A stretch of DNA of 64,000 nucleotides, taken from assembly GCA_003260075.1 (NCBI GenBank), contig QLIY01000008.1, positions 1-64,000 of the forward strand. Reading direction: 5' to 3'. Shown here one piece after another: positions 12,141 to 26,658 of this stretch. The notes below the pieces were generated by a model, which saw nothing but the letters and a program-made list of their open reading frames with translations, did no database searches and was not told the DNA's origin. The DNA is from Phallusia mammillata. Taxonomy: Eukaryota > Chordata > Ascidiacea > Phlebobranchia > Ascidiidae. How positions within the stretch are numbered: the stretch's first letter is position 1; each line of letters starts with the position of its first letter. Both the position numbers and the translations under genes were made by a program.

Positions 12141-15100
12141 CTTTTTGGGGTGACTTAACAATGACGTCATGGTCGGACAAAAACTGCTTTTTTAGTTTTT
12201 AAGTCACAAAATGTCGATGATACCAATGAAAGGTAATACACCCCCGTCGCTGCACCTATATCACTTTCGGTTGACGCAACAATGACGTCACGCTTCGATG
12301 ACGTCATCCCCTGTAACTTACGTTGTTGTCGCAGTCGGTGTCGATCTGTTTGTACATCCCGCTGACAGAATAGCTGTGGTTGATTTTGAGTACACTGAAA
12401 CTGTAGAAGTCGGACAGAATATTCATCAGGCATCGCCGATCCCAGTCGTCAGTTACACGCCCTCCGTAGTTGATGTGACCCGCTGTATACGTCAGACACT
12501 AAGAGGATATACGGGAAAACCATGGTTATTAGGAGCCTGGATAAGGTGTGTTTTGAGTAAATGTTATTCAGTGTTATGACTTCTGTCAGCATTCCCAAAT
12601 GGCAAAGCGTAGGCTAGAAAAATCTTGAGTGGGGGGGGGGGTGCACATGTCTGCTTCGTTGTAGGGGATCACCAGTTCGAAAAACATTTTCTGCTGTTCA
12701 GGGGGGGGGGAGGGGAAAACCATGGTTATTAGGAGCTTGGATAAGGTGTGTTTTGAGTAAATGTTATTCAGTGTTATGACTGCTGTCAGCATTCCCAAAT
12801 GGCAAAGCGTAGGCTAGAAAAATCTTGAGTCTTTCCGGGACTCGCGGTGAACCCGTCGAAAGTCGAATCACAAGCACCATTGCCTGCCTCGTATGGGGGG
12901 GGGGGGGCAACAACGTTTTTTTAACTGCCAAATTAATGATGTTCTACTGTATGACAATTTGTACATCTGAGTATAAGTTCGTCTTTTGTATAAAACGTCA
13001 CACAATAGGCGCGTTTTTGAAGAATTTATTACAAGATTATTACAATTTATGGCATGCAATTGGCCGGGGGGGGGGCGCAACAACGTTTTTTTTTTAACTG
13101 CAAAAGTGATGGTGTTCTATTGTCAGACAATTTGTACATCTGAGTGTAAGTTCGTCTCTTGTAACATAAAACGTCTCACAATTCGCGCACCTATGAAGAA
13201 TTTATTACAAGATTATTACAATTTATGGCATGCAATTGGCCGAATAGTCTGAGGCGCCTGACCTCCCGGGTTCGAATCTTTAAAAAAAATAAAGTAGTGA
13301 TTTTTACCTTGAATGGGATATCTTCGTATTCATCGAGAAACATTCTCAGCTGCGAGATACAGATGCGCAAATCGCCCGTGGTGAACTCGTAAGGAATGTT
13401 GAAGCCGAGAGGACCGAATTTGCGCCTCTCCAGCCCCACCCCGTGGAAGAGACACAATGAGAAGAGAAGGGACTTGAACTCGGCAACCTGTCGATGTAAG
13501 CAGGTCGTGTGTTTAAATCCCAGCTTAATTTAAGTCTACTTGTCTTTAGAGCAAACTTATGTTTATAGTTACTTGTTACCAACATAAACTGCAAATAATG
13601 CAACAAATCCAAAAAGTCAAGTTTGTAGAGCTTTCTGGCAAATGTAATTTTATTCCGACGTTTCGACGTCCTATACAGGGGGGGGGGGGAAAGTTTAATT
13701 TAAGTCTACTTGTCTTTAGAGCAAACTTATGTTTATAGTTACGGGGGGGGGGAGGAACGATAGAAAGGATAAACAAGTAGACCAATGAGAAACATAAAAG
13801 CAGAAAAAATGGGGATTTTTAAAGCAGTCTTTTATATGGACTACTAGTAAAATCAACCATAGTTTTGTTGATTTTATTACTTTAGATCCAAACAACAATT
13901 CAGTACTTCATAACCCAACGATTATTTAAGTTGTATGCGTATGTACAGTTTAGAAAACTGCAAATCCCTCTCTCAAATCACAATTCGGCAACGCATAAAG
14001 CCAATCCACTTTTACATATTAGAAGAGTAGTCTATCTGTGTTCTAGTGTAGAAAAAATATTATTCGCCAATTGTTGTTCCTTGTCTGCTCAAAAGTAGAA
14101 GGGGGGGGGGGCACTTGACCTCTGGGAATTTGACCTGTAAAGTTGATAAAAGACCCGATTTTAAATGATCTTAGTATGGTTTAGCATCTACTATGTAGTC
14201 TATTGGGGAGGAATCAAAATGTTTTGAATTGTTAAGTGAGGAATTCATCAAAAAAGGTTTGAAAACCACTGGTTAAAACAGGGGGGGGGGAACCGGGAAG
14301 GAAATCCTCTCAAGGAAAATGTTAAAACTTGAGGGGAGGAATTTGGTTTAATTTTTACATGTGGTTTGTAAATAGGCACTTAAGTTTTGGGAATATAACC
14401 TGTGAAGTTGAAAAAAAAACCGATTTTAAATGATCTTTGTATGGTGTTACAACTACCATGTGGTATATTAGGGAGGAATTAAAATGTTTTGAATTGCTAA
14501 GTGAGGAATTCATCAAAAAAGGTTTGAAAACCACTGGTTAAAACATTACTTTCCATAGAGGGCGGGTGGGATTCGAACCTACATCCTAAACTTTTAAACA
14601 GCTCTCAGACGTAAAATGCTAAAATCTTTTATCTTTCTCATAGTTTTATTTGCAACTTTTAATTCTATTTCTTACCTTTGAGCACGAGTTGAGGAAATCG
14701 TCGTTTTGTGCCACGTAAGCTCTCAGCAAATTTGCTTTGATTCCTCTCGGTGGTTCGATTGTCATTTTGCTGCCGTTCTGCAGGATAGCAACGGGGAACT
14801 GGTTGCTAGGCATTGACGTCAACCACAGTCTGAAATCTCTGTGAACCTATGAGGGAATAGAAACAAAATTAGAAAATTTTGCAAAAAATAAAAAAAGTTT
14901 GTCAAATAAATTGCATTTCCAATAAAGTTACGATATTATGCAGGGGCAGGTTTTTTTTAAGGTTTGGTTTGGGTGACCGCTAAGTAGTGGGGGGGGGGGC
15001 AGAATGTATAAACGAAAATTAAGCACAGTTGCCAAATAAATTACAATTCCATTAAAGCAGTGGTTCTCAAAGTATGGGTCGCGCAGGGTCAAAAAATGGG

Positions 15101-18100
15101 TCGCGCTATGCTGATTCAATGCTGACCAAACGAACAATTACTGCATTAAGTAAACACAAACGAATTTTCTTAATGTAGTAGTAAAGTCACCTCACTCGAC
15201 CNATAAACAAGTAGACCAAAAAAGCGAAACAGAAAAGCAGTTTTGGTTATAATTTTTTTGTCTACTCGTCTAATCACCAATAGTTTCATTAATTTTAATA
15301 CTTTTGGAGATCTTAACAGCAATTCAGTAATTCATAATCCGGCAATTAATTAATTTGTATGTGCATGTAAAGCTTAGAACTACTGTAAAGCGCTTAAATC
15401 GGCAAGGTATAAATGCCACGCCATATTTATAACTATGCTTTAGTGTAGCAAAATATTATTCGCCAATTGTTGTTCCTTGTCTGCTCAAAAGTAGAAGTTT
15501 TACAATGATAAATGCTAATTTTAGACACCCAACCAAACTACAGACGTGGTCTAGTTATTTTCTTATTCAATAAACACAGTTAGTGGTGGGATTCGAACCA
15601 ACGACCTTACGAACACACAACAAACTTACTTTATCCGGGTCGATAGATTCGATCAGTCTCTCGAGGTTCGGCATCCAGCTTGGAGCGAGATGACAGTTTT
15701 GGAAGAAAACCCATTTGCCTCTGTCCATAGCGCTACGTATCATCGCCTCAGCACGTGGTCCCTGGTAAAAAAAGTTCAAGATATTAAAGTGGTTTTGCTC
15801 GGCTTCAAAAAAACAACAACTTTCGGTTGCATTATAATTAAAGTTTTATTTTATTAAAAATGGTTTCAATTGTAGTGCAAGATAACTTATGAAAAGTTTG
15901 GCTTGGTAACAGATAACTTACACTACACGTATAATAGTACAATATTTAGGTAGGTGAAATAGAGTGAAAAGCTACAAAAACACAGAAAAAATGAAATGTC
16001 TTCGCGAAAGTATCAAAGTACAACAAAAGAAAAAACTTTTAAATCACTGGGGGGGGGGCCTTGGTAACAGGTAGCTTACACTACACGTATAATAGTACAA
16101 TATTTAGATAGGTGAAATAGAGTGACAATAAGCTACAAAAATACAGAAAAAATGAAATGTTTTCGCGAAAGTATCAAAGTACAACAAAAGAAAAAACTTT
16201 TAAATCACTAAAGATTGGGAATAAACTAAAACGTTAAGAAAGAATTTTTTTTTTAATTTTAGCGTCAGTTTATCGAGTGTCGATTCTAATACTTTATGTC
16301 GTTTGGTTCATCATTNTGGTTCATCATTGTACGTCAGGCCTATTAGGAACTCACACTAAATCAGACCATCACCAAGCATTCCAATATGGCAAGGCGCAGG
16401 CTAAAAGAAACTTGAATTTATGTTTATTTTGAATAGTTTATGAATTATTCCACACTTGTTTATTGATTCTATTTGAATAAGGTGTAATATAAGTTAGTTA
16501 AACTGAAAACCAATGAAATTTAAAACCGAATTTTCCAGCCTACCTGTCCCTGGCCGAGTGAAATAGCCGAAAGCTTTTTAGAGAATCTCATTTCTTCTGC
16601 AAACTTGTAAAGGTCGGCAGCCGGGTCGGTTCCAGCCGACAGAACAAATATAAGTGGTGTTACTGGTGAGGATTCTTTGAACACAGTGGAAAGGTCGCTC
16701 GCTTGAGGCTCGATAAAACGCTGGCCCATGTACTTTGCAACGTAATCTTGCATTGCGTTTGTAACCTGCAAAAACGAATGGCTGCATTAAGGCAGGTAGG
16801 TTGTGCTAGGCACATATGCATGTAACAAGTGATTTAAAAAATGTGGTTGCTAATGTTTGTTAATAATCTGTTGAAGCAGCAGTTTAAAAAAACGTTTTTG
16901 TTTTACTTGTGTTTTCATAAAATAAACTAATCTCAGAAAAGTGAATTTTAGGATCATGTTACGTGAACACATTCCAATACACAACGATTATGACGTCATC
17001 GCACGTCATAAAGTACTAACCACGTCAGCGCGGAGACAACGTAGGATGATGATCTTCTGGAAGTCATCTATTTTCTCCTTCCATTGTCCGGGCAACTCCT
17101 CTCTGTGAGGTTCAACCGAAGGGGGGGGGGTCGAAAAAAATGTGGTTGCTAATGTCTGTTAATAATTTTTTGAAGCAGCAATTTTAAAAACATTTTTGTT
17201 TTACTTTTGTTTTCATGAAACAAACTGACCTAAAAAAACATAAAAAAGTTAATTTTTGGTTGAGCAATACGCCAAAATGATGTTGCATCATAAATCATGA
17301 CATCATTAACAAAAAGTGCACTTACGTCATCAAACAAGTACAAAATCAAGTCAAGTAACAAAACTTAAAACTTTAAACGCGTCAATATCAAAAAATCAAA
17401 TAAACACAGTCAAATACACAAGCGATTAGGACATCATCGCTCGTCACAAGGTACTAACCACGTCAGCGCGGAGACAACGTAGGATGATGATCTTCTGAAA
17501 GTCATCTATCTTCTCCTTCCATTGTCCGGGCAACTCCTCTCTGTGAGGTTCAACCGAATCGAAAATTCGCCTGAAACCGTCCGAATCATCCTTGAAGTCA
17601 CGTGCGAAGGTTGAGAACTTCGGCTACAGAAGTTTGGAAACAGAAGTTTTAAAACAACAAGGTAGTTTTCCACAACAGTGTTTCAAAACTTTTTTTCAGG
17701 CCACACTTACATAACTTAAAAAAAGAGTTAAAATGTAACAATTTAAGAAACACTTGGGTGCACAAGACATGGACTTGAAGATTAGCTTTACTAAAAACAT
17801 TGTGAACAGAAGCTTTAATACAACAAGGTAGTTTTCCACAACCAAGTGTTTCGAAACTCTTTTTACATCACACTTAAATTTAAAAAAAAATCGAAATGTA
17901 ACAATACATAAGAAACACAAAAAATATTATTCAGTTGACATTTTACTTGAGCATTCTGTTGTTGCCAGGCAGACTTATAATATTAACAGTTATTTGTTGA
18001 CTAGTTACGACACAAACTGTTTCAGCCAAGAGCTTTGCAGCTTTTTTTTGCTTCAAGTGATCCTGTCTTTTTAGGATAAACACAAATTCATCACTAGGAT

Positions 18101-21100
18101 CAGCCCTGAAGCGTCCATGTAGACCAGCGATCATGGCACAGTCATGTACAAATCACAGTACGCCAGGCCTATTGAGGGCGTTGTACCGAATCAGTCGGTC
18201 ACCAAGCATTCCCATGTGCCAAGGCATATAGGATAAAAAATGTAGCAAGAGATAAAATCTCACCAGAGCAGCCAGCATGAGAATGTCACCCCATGAGCGA
18301 TGGGGGGGGGGAATGCCAAGGCATATAGGATAAAAAATGTAGCAAGAGATATATACAAAAATCTCACCAGAGCAGCCAGCATGAGAATGTCACCCCATGA
18401 GCGATCGGAGATCCAATCAGTTGAAGGATTGGGTAGTTTTTCTGGCACGATCGTTCCTCCAGCTAACAACCACCTCCATTCGTCCGGGTCGATCTTGTCT
18501 TCGTTCATTTGGATACGAATCTACACAGGGTGAACACGAATACGAGTGAAATAAGTAAAAAAGCAAAATGCACAAACAAAACTATCGCTTTTCAACTTTT
18601 TTTTAAATATTTAATCCACTGAATTGGTCAAAAATACTGAAAGAGTAGCAGACAATCGGATTGAGTTTGATTTTTTATTTTTAAAACAGAAAATTCAATT
18701 ACACCCGATTTAAACGGCATTGTCTGTTTTTGTCTCATTCGAATCGAATCATTTTCATTGATACAAAGTACGAAAGTTTTCAGTTTCAGTGCGTTATTTT
18801 TTCAGTACAGTTTTAGTACATTATCACTTCACAATTCCGTTTATCAGGCAACCGGATAATCGAATACCGGTTGACCAAGAAACGCATAATCTAGGGAGCA
18901 GTGTACTGGACAGGTAGATATGCAGGTTAACACTTACACAAAGCAGGAATGCGAACATGAGCTTGTGACGTTCAAACAGGGATCGACAGACGTTGGAATA
19001 TAAACTGAATGTGTTGTACTCGTTGATATTCACGATTCGCTTCTCAATTGTGTCTGCGAAGAAACAAAGCAAGTGTCAGCTTTGTTTAAAAAATAGCCAA
19101 AATCAAGCCCGAAAGTTAGATGCTCTAAGGCGAAAGTAACAACCTGATTCAGGCTGGAATTAAGCCCGAACACATTGTGTAGAACCCTACTACTTTTTAT
19201 TTCAAAGCCTAATTTGCTATGCAGAAACAGATTGGCTTCCATGTTCATTAGCAATATCCTTATACAGCTGAAACCATCACAGATATATATCCTAATTCAC
19301 TTTTTGCAGGGCAAAGCCCCCACATAAAAATACATAGGTTAATTTTGATCCAAATAATTGGATTTAGGCTTCTGCAATCTTCTGTAAATCTCAAAACGTT
19401 TCTGTAATCTTAAGTCTAACCTGCACGTTCGGCGTTTGCAATACTGTTGAGGAAAATCCCAATGAACCATTCCAATGAATACTGGTACATGGGATCGATG
19501 TTGGCAAGATCCGACACACAGAAGAATAGGATCTGGGTTCGAACCGCAACGGGGATGTACTGGGAACGTGTCACGTCGATGTCTTTCTCGGTCTGTTCGG
19601 CGATCACAACTTTCGCCTAAAAGAGGATATTGTGGTAGGGTTTGCTTGTAACTGATATGAATTTAAGGCAAAAATTTACTCGCATTAGAGACGCGTGTGT
19701 TTTCTTAATTGTCAGTTCGTGTAAATTTTACTGACCCTCAAAAACATAATCTAATTTCAAAACAAATAGAGCTTATTATTACGTTATGAGTTCATACATG
19801 ACTCTACACTAAGAGATGGGCCGAGCCGAGCCAGAACCCGAGTACTCGGTACCGAGCATCGCTGTTTTTAATGCTCGGTGCTCGGCCGAGCAGTTGCACA
19901 AACTGACCCGAGCATTAAATTTGCATATTCATGCCCTGCTAACAAACGAAACTAGTGTTCTAAAGGGTGTCTATGAACAAAAACGAATAATTCTTTAAAT
20001 GTATTAGAATTAGATAGTCGAAAAACGCGTACTTAAAGGGCATGTACTGCTTAATAAAACACCGCCGGTGACGTAAGAGACCTTGTAGAGCTAAAACGTA
20101 GAAAGGGGATTTTTTGTGACGTCATAATGCACCGAGCGTGCTCGGCCGAGCACCGAGCATTAAAGTGAGATGCTCGGTGCTCGACCAAACAGAACATTTG
20201 CAGTTTTGGCACATCCCCACTCTACACACACGCTAATAACAGCTTTCCATTTAGTGGTTACTGTTTTTTGTCATTCAATATGGTCCACAAGTTAGGTGGA
20301 AAATAATCAAAAATTATGTAAGTCCTACTTTTGAGACCTAATACCCACCTTGATTTCACCAGCCTTGACTTTGGATTGCTCCAACACTTCAATCAGTTCA
20401 ACATTGTCCACTGGATTCCCTTCGGTTGCGCTCAACCTGTATAAGATCTGATCCTCAATCTCTTTCAGTTCGCCCTTCATCTTCGCATTTGTCACAATCA
20501 ACTGGTTCTTTGCTTCTTCTAAATCAGGGCGCTCTTCCGCCACCACGCGGCCAAGCAGTTGGTCCTGGAGTCCGCTGTTGAGAGAAAAAAACAAGTTTAG
20601 TATTTCTAGTTATTTGCAAACAGCGGAACAAATACATCTATCAATGGGACTCGAACCCACAGCAATTGCTTCTTAAGGGTTAATACGCTTACAAAAGAAG
20701 GCATTGCTAGCTGACTCTTTTAATTATCGTCTTGTTAACAAGTTAAGAAACGTTCTTAGAATTTCGAGTTGTTTTAAAACAAATAATGCCGTGCTTAAGG
20801 CTTGCAAAAAAGTATTGCCATTTTAAAACTAATTTGCGTGCAGCAGATAAATAAGCCTCTCAGTGCGATTTAAACCAATGGCAATTGTTTCTTAAAAGCT
20901 AATGCGCATACAAAGGACGGCATTAACTCTTTTCTACTCTCGTTGAACATGTAGTGTTGGAAGAGGATGTTTAGTTGGCATTTTCGTTGATCCTTAAGTT
21001 TTGCCTATAAACTAATGCTCAACGCAACACAATATGCACTCAAGACAAAACAAAATGTTATACAAACACATTGAATAACCACTTAGAATTCAGGTAAGTC

Positions 21101-24100
21101 TGCAAAATACTAATATTGCAGTTTAAGGATATTTTTTCATAAACATATTTTTTAACAACATACTTTACCGACCAAAAATATGCAGCAGTAGTTGGTTTTC
21201 TACATTTATAGAAAACACGACATTATTCCAGGTGACAAAGGAGTCAATAACCCACCTGGGTTCAAGGGTGAAGTTCACGATGGTGACCTTGACAGCGACC
21301 TCTGGTGTGTAATGTGGATTGGGAAGTTTAGTTGTGATGTAAAGTTTGAAGTCATCGTGGTATGGAATCACTGCGTCGCCAAGTTTGATCACAAGACCTC
21401 CCTGTTGCTTGAAAGTCTGTATGTGTGGAACAAATGTTAAGTCAGTATGTGGGAAAATAAGTTAGAAATAATACTATGGATAGGCTTGATGTTACTGTTT
21501 CAAAACACAATTTATTCAATAAATGTAATTGGAACATTCAAGCCAAATGTAGAACCGCTTTTTTGTATTTTTAGGTTCAGTTTAAGCAGCAAAACATATT
21601 TATTTAGAAAATATAATTACTTAAGACTAAGAAACAAGTAACATGTATACTTTATGTATGTTTAAGATTTTCATGTATTCAAATCCAAATTAGACATAAA
21701 AAGATAAATGCTAAGCGATTATTTGGTCTTTTAAAAAACTGTAAAAAACACTTAGAAATTGAAATATATCAGCTTGGTTGTTTGTAATAAGATGAAAAAT
21801 TGGAATTAGTATAAGATAATTCAAATCACTACAAACTCGAACCTGTTTAAGTAGAATCGGTTCCAGCGCCGGATCGAGTTCTTCTAGAACATTCTCTAGT
21901 ATCATTGGCTTTCCGAATCTCACAGCATTCTCAAGACTTCTCAGGAAATCTCGGTCAGTCAACTTGATAGCGTCCAAACCGTTGTCTTTCTCCATACTTT
22001 TCACCCATTTGTTCGCCTGGGAAGGTAGGTAAGTATTGTTATTTAGATGTAAAGTGTAATTAGGAACGAAAACCGCTGTACTCGAATACTCGGCGAAAAG
22101 TACCACAAGTGTTGCTGTATTTGAGTACCATAAACCAAGCGTCCCAGTACTCGGGTACTCGAAGACGTGTACGACTGTCTTTCAGGACTCAAGACCACGG
22201 ATATTGCTGTGCTTGAGTATGCAGCTCTGAGTCAGAATTCGAGTACTTAGAGTTTATCGCTGTACTCTTGTATTCTGAGACGAGTATTACTGTACTTGAA
22301 GTCGCAATACAATGATATTCGGGTACTCGACTCGGAGTCAAGTGTCCTGTGAAGTAGCGTCTATTTACTACCCACAGTACACAGTAATCGAATAGTTTGT
22401 TATATGGCGAGTGTTGTGATATTCTTTGCTTCGTAGTCTATCACATAAGAATAATACATTGACTAATTATATTGTAAAAAACGCTAAAAACTCCGAAAAT
22501 TAGTAGGCAGCCAGCAATCGTAGGTTCAAATCCCACCAACGGCAGGATTATCCCGGCTAAGCTCTGTAGCTTTATGTAAAAATTGCGCTTCTTATGCTAT
22601 GAGTAAAATAATCTTACCTGCCCTTGTGGATCGATGAATAATGGCCAACGTTGCGAATATTGGACGATTACTCCGTTTTCCACACTGAGGTTGTCACGTG
22701 GTAAGCCGTATATTTGCCAGTTCCTGATCTTCACTGGGTCGCCGAGTGTTGAGACGAGAGTAGGCGATTCGGTTCTTGGAACTTTGCAGTCGTCCAAGTG
22801 ACTCTTCCACTGATTGAGCAGACTTGCTCTGAACTCACCCTGTGTGATGTTGGCAAGCGTTTAAGTTGTGAATGAATACTGAAAGTTGGCCGTTTTTTGT
22901 TAGATTTGCAAATTTGTAAGTACTCTCAATTTCCTTAAACCTGTCAGCCGGCTAAATGTTAGTTCAGAAAAACGCCAAACACTTTCGGTAAAAAATCTTT
23001 TAAAACCGTTTTTTTACGTTTGTGAAAACGCTGTTGTCTATTATGCCAGGGACATTTAGGTAAACATCAAAAATATACAAAGGCATACTAAGACAGAACA
23101 TTAGGTTTCAACATGAACATTTTATCTTCAACAGAACGCTTGTATATTGCACCCTAAAAGGAGTGAAGAATCGGAAATGGTTGGAAAAAGTGTAACTTCT
23201 AAAAAGTATAAAAAAGGTTTAAGAATGGAACAAAGATCGACCAACTGACTCAACATTACCGTATTTGACCGTTTTGGCAAAATTGGAATAATAAAGCATT
23301 AAAAACAGAGTGTGATTTTAACAAGGCATGCAAATGGGCCGAACTCGGGCTTAAAATTGAATTAAAGATGTTTGATTCGGGCCTGAGTTTACACTTAGTC
23401 ACATTGTGTCACAGCACGTTGATTAATTTGGGCTTTAATGAAAAAAAATCGGTTTCGTTCCCCAATTTTTGGCCAAATAAGTCAAATACAACAAACACGA
23501 AAATCTCACCGTAAATGCTCCCAAATAAGCCACTGTTGGTTAACCTAACTTTCGGACCTAATTTGGGCCTTAATGAAAAAAAAATCAGTTTAGGTCTCGA
23601 ATTTCTGCCCAAATACTCTTTTTAACTAAATTTCAGTGACCAAAATCTTGGTCAAATAAAACAAACAAGAAAATCTCACCGTAAATGCTCCCAAGTAAGC
23701 CACAAAGCCAGCCGATACCATGACGTCACCGATGATATTGGCGATCATGTGATCAAGTGACGTCACGGTGTCATGCCAACGAATCTTTTCGTCGGCGAGT
23801 CCGTTGATGAGTTTGTCGGCGCGCACAAGGCGTTCCTCGCACAGTCGACATTTGTTTTCCAGTTCTTCCTTCTTGTTCACACCTGTGTTTAGATTTTGAT
23901 ACGCCGTGTAAATTTTGTAAGTACAATAAACCACGTTCAACCGGATTCGGTTAATCCGGATCTTCGCCTAATCCGGACAAAGTTTTGGTTCATACGGGTC
24001 CGGATTAACCGAGGTTTACTGTAAGTGCAAACTACAAAGTGCAACCTGCGTTGGGATTCGAATCCATGCCGGAGACTATCTTAAGCTTATACTCATTCAC

Positions 24101-26594
24101 GGTATCCACAACAAAGTTTTCAACTTAATATTAACTTACAGAGCGTGTATTTCTCCTGCAGTGTCGCGATTCCGTCTTTTACTTCGTCCAACTTCGCTTT
24201 CGCTTCATCGAGGATCTTCTGGGTGGAAGCGAGATCATTTTGAGCTTCGGCCAATGCTGCTCGTTTTGGTGCGACGCCCTTTGCTACGAAGTGATACCTG
24301 GAAAACAGAACGTGAAATTTTAAAGCGAAGATACTTTAATAGGAGGCAGGCAACGGTGCTTGTGATTCGACTTTCGGCGGGTTAAACACTGAGCCTGTGT
24401 AGTTTAGTTTGTACCAGTCCCAAAAAGCTTCTGTCGTGGGTTCGAATCCCACCGAAGGCTAATTTTTTCTAGGTTATGCCTTTCCATTTGAGAATGCTTG
24501 GTAAACCGACTTGATTCAGTATGACCTCTTTAATAAGCCTGTCGTAATGTGATTTAAATACGGTGATCGCATAAACGTTTGCGTTGTGATCCCAGTTGGG
24601 ATTTTATGTTCTTTATAAAATAATGACTGGTCTTTTGGAGAACCCCTATTTCTAAGCTGACATATGCAGTATACGAGGCAAGCAACGGTGCTTGTGATTC
24701 GTCTTTAGACGGGTCACCACTACTCCAGTATAGTTTAGTTGGTGCAGTGCGAAAATACTCCTGTCGTGGGTTGGAATCCCACCGCAGACTAGATTTTTCT
24801 AGCCTGTGCCTTGCCATATGGAACGCCTTTAATGATAAGCCTGGCGTATTTAAATGAACGTGCCGTGCTCGCTAGTCTGCATAGACCACAGACGCTTAAG
24901 GGCAGATCCCAAGATTGAACTTAATATATTTTTAAATGATAACTGGTTAATCTTGTGATCCCCTACTACGAAACTGACATGTGCAGCATACGAGGCAGGC
25001 AACAGTGCTAGTCATTCGACTTCCGGCGGATTCTCCGCTGAGCCTGTGTAGCTCAGTTAGTAGAGCGCAAGTCCCGGAAAAACTCCTGTCGCCAAACTCT
25101 TTTTTGACCAAATAAAACTGAACTCCAAGTCAAACATTTTCGTGGTCACTTACTTATGCATAGCTCTGGCCCACTGACAGATAGATGTGCGGGGGGGGGG
25201 TAAATAAAACTGAACTCCAAGTCAAACATTTTCATGGTCACTTACTTATGCATAGCTCTGGCCCACTGACAGATAGATGTGCACGCTTTTGACACTTTTG
25301 CGATGGCGGCCGGCATAAAATCATCGTTCTCAATGTAGGGCTGGATTTTCTGAATCACCGAGTCGGGAATATTATCCTTGTCGTATTTGAAGAGGGATTC
25401 CAAAAACTACACGAAAAAATTAATTGCAGTTTTAACAATACCTGACTTAAAACAAGAATATATCAGATGGTTTCTTGGTGGATGAAGACTGTAATGAACC
25501 TTATATCCTAGGGTTGTTGGTTAAACTCCAGTTTATACAGCATTAGAATTATTCTTCACCTTTCTATTATTTTAATTTAATTTTAATTTTTATAATTTTA
25601 TGTTTTTTTCTTCACGTTTTTTTATTTTTTGTTATTTATTACTATTTTTTATTTCACCTTTCCAGGGTCTTGCAGTAAAGCTTTTCCCGGTTCCCAGTAA
25701 TCGTCAACTTTCGTTCCAATCTTTTCTCCCGCCACCTTCTTCGCTTTTACACCTTGCATGATGCAAACCGCCTCAATCACCAACCTTACTCCCGCTGGAG
25801 GGCGCATCATCGCACGAACCTGGATTTTAACACTCGAATAAATGTTTGATTGGAATGGGCCAAGGCAAACCAAACGACTTTAGTGTCCAAGTACTCGGTA
25901 CCGAGCATCGTTTTATTTACTCAAATGACACTAAAACATAAACTAACTATTTTTTTAAGTTTTGAAGGCAAAAGCGTTTGTTTTAAAAACACAACGTCCG
26001 CCTAAACCAATGCTTTGGATTTTCAGATACTAAATTGCTAGTTCTAAAGCGGCTTTTTCTCACTATCATAACAAGCACACGTTTAAAAGTGTTTGCGGCC
26101 CACTTAAAATTCCTTCGTGATCCGCTACAAGGCCATGGCCCGCAGTTGGGAAACTATTGGCCTAAACCAGTGGTTCCCAACCGGGAAGGAATTTTAAAAC
26201 TTCAGGGGAGGAATTTACTTTAATTTGCACATATGGTTTGTAAATAGACACTTTAGCTCTGAGAATATAACCAATAAAGTTGATAAAAGGCCCATTTTTA
26301 AATTATATTTGTATGGTTTAGCATCTACTATGTAGTCTAGTGGGGGAGGAATGAAAATGTTTTTTTTATGTGAGGAATTCGTCGATGAAGGTTTGGAACC
26401 TAAACAATTAACTTTACAATATCAAAAAAAGGCAATCACCTCAGTAACGTCGTTCTTGTTGAGCGACTTGAGACTGGCGAGAGCGGCTTCGAGCGCGGGA
26501 AGAGCTTCGTCCAAATCCCGCTGAGCATCTGCGGCGATCGCCTGGGCCTTCTCCGCTTGCACTGTGGCTTCTGCTTCCTGCTTGGAAACCACCT

Positions 26595-26658
<64 letters not shown>

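Larger units (their letters stand above)
13771..15499 (+). repeat. Diverged dispersed repeat pair (13771-14098 and 15203-15499)
   Basis: Two diverged copies begin ATAAACAAGTAGACCA and end TTCGCCAATTGTTGTTCC then CTCAAAAGTAGAAG. The interior differs by many changes and small indels. One N lies at 15202, just before the second copy. Confidence 0.55.

Noticed and set aside
15541..15800. Second dynein gene
   Set aside because: All dynein-like segments chain into one gene with consistent phase and order; no paralogous duplicate was seen beyond the assembly copies.
21192..21440. 82-codon plus-strand open frame
   Set aside because: Antisense shadow of DNAH1 exon 46.
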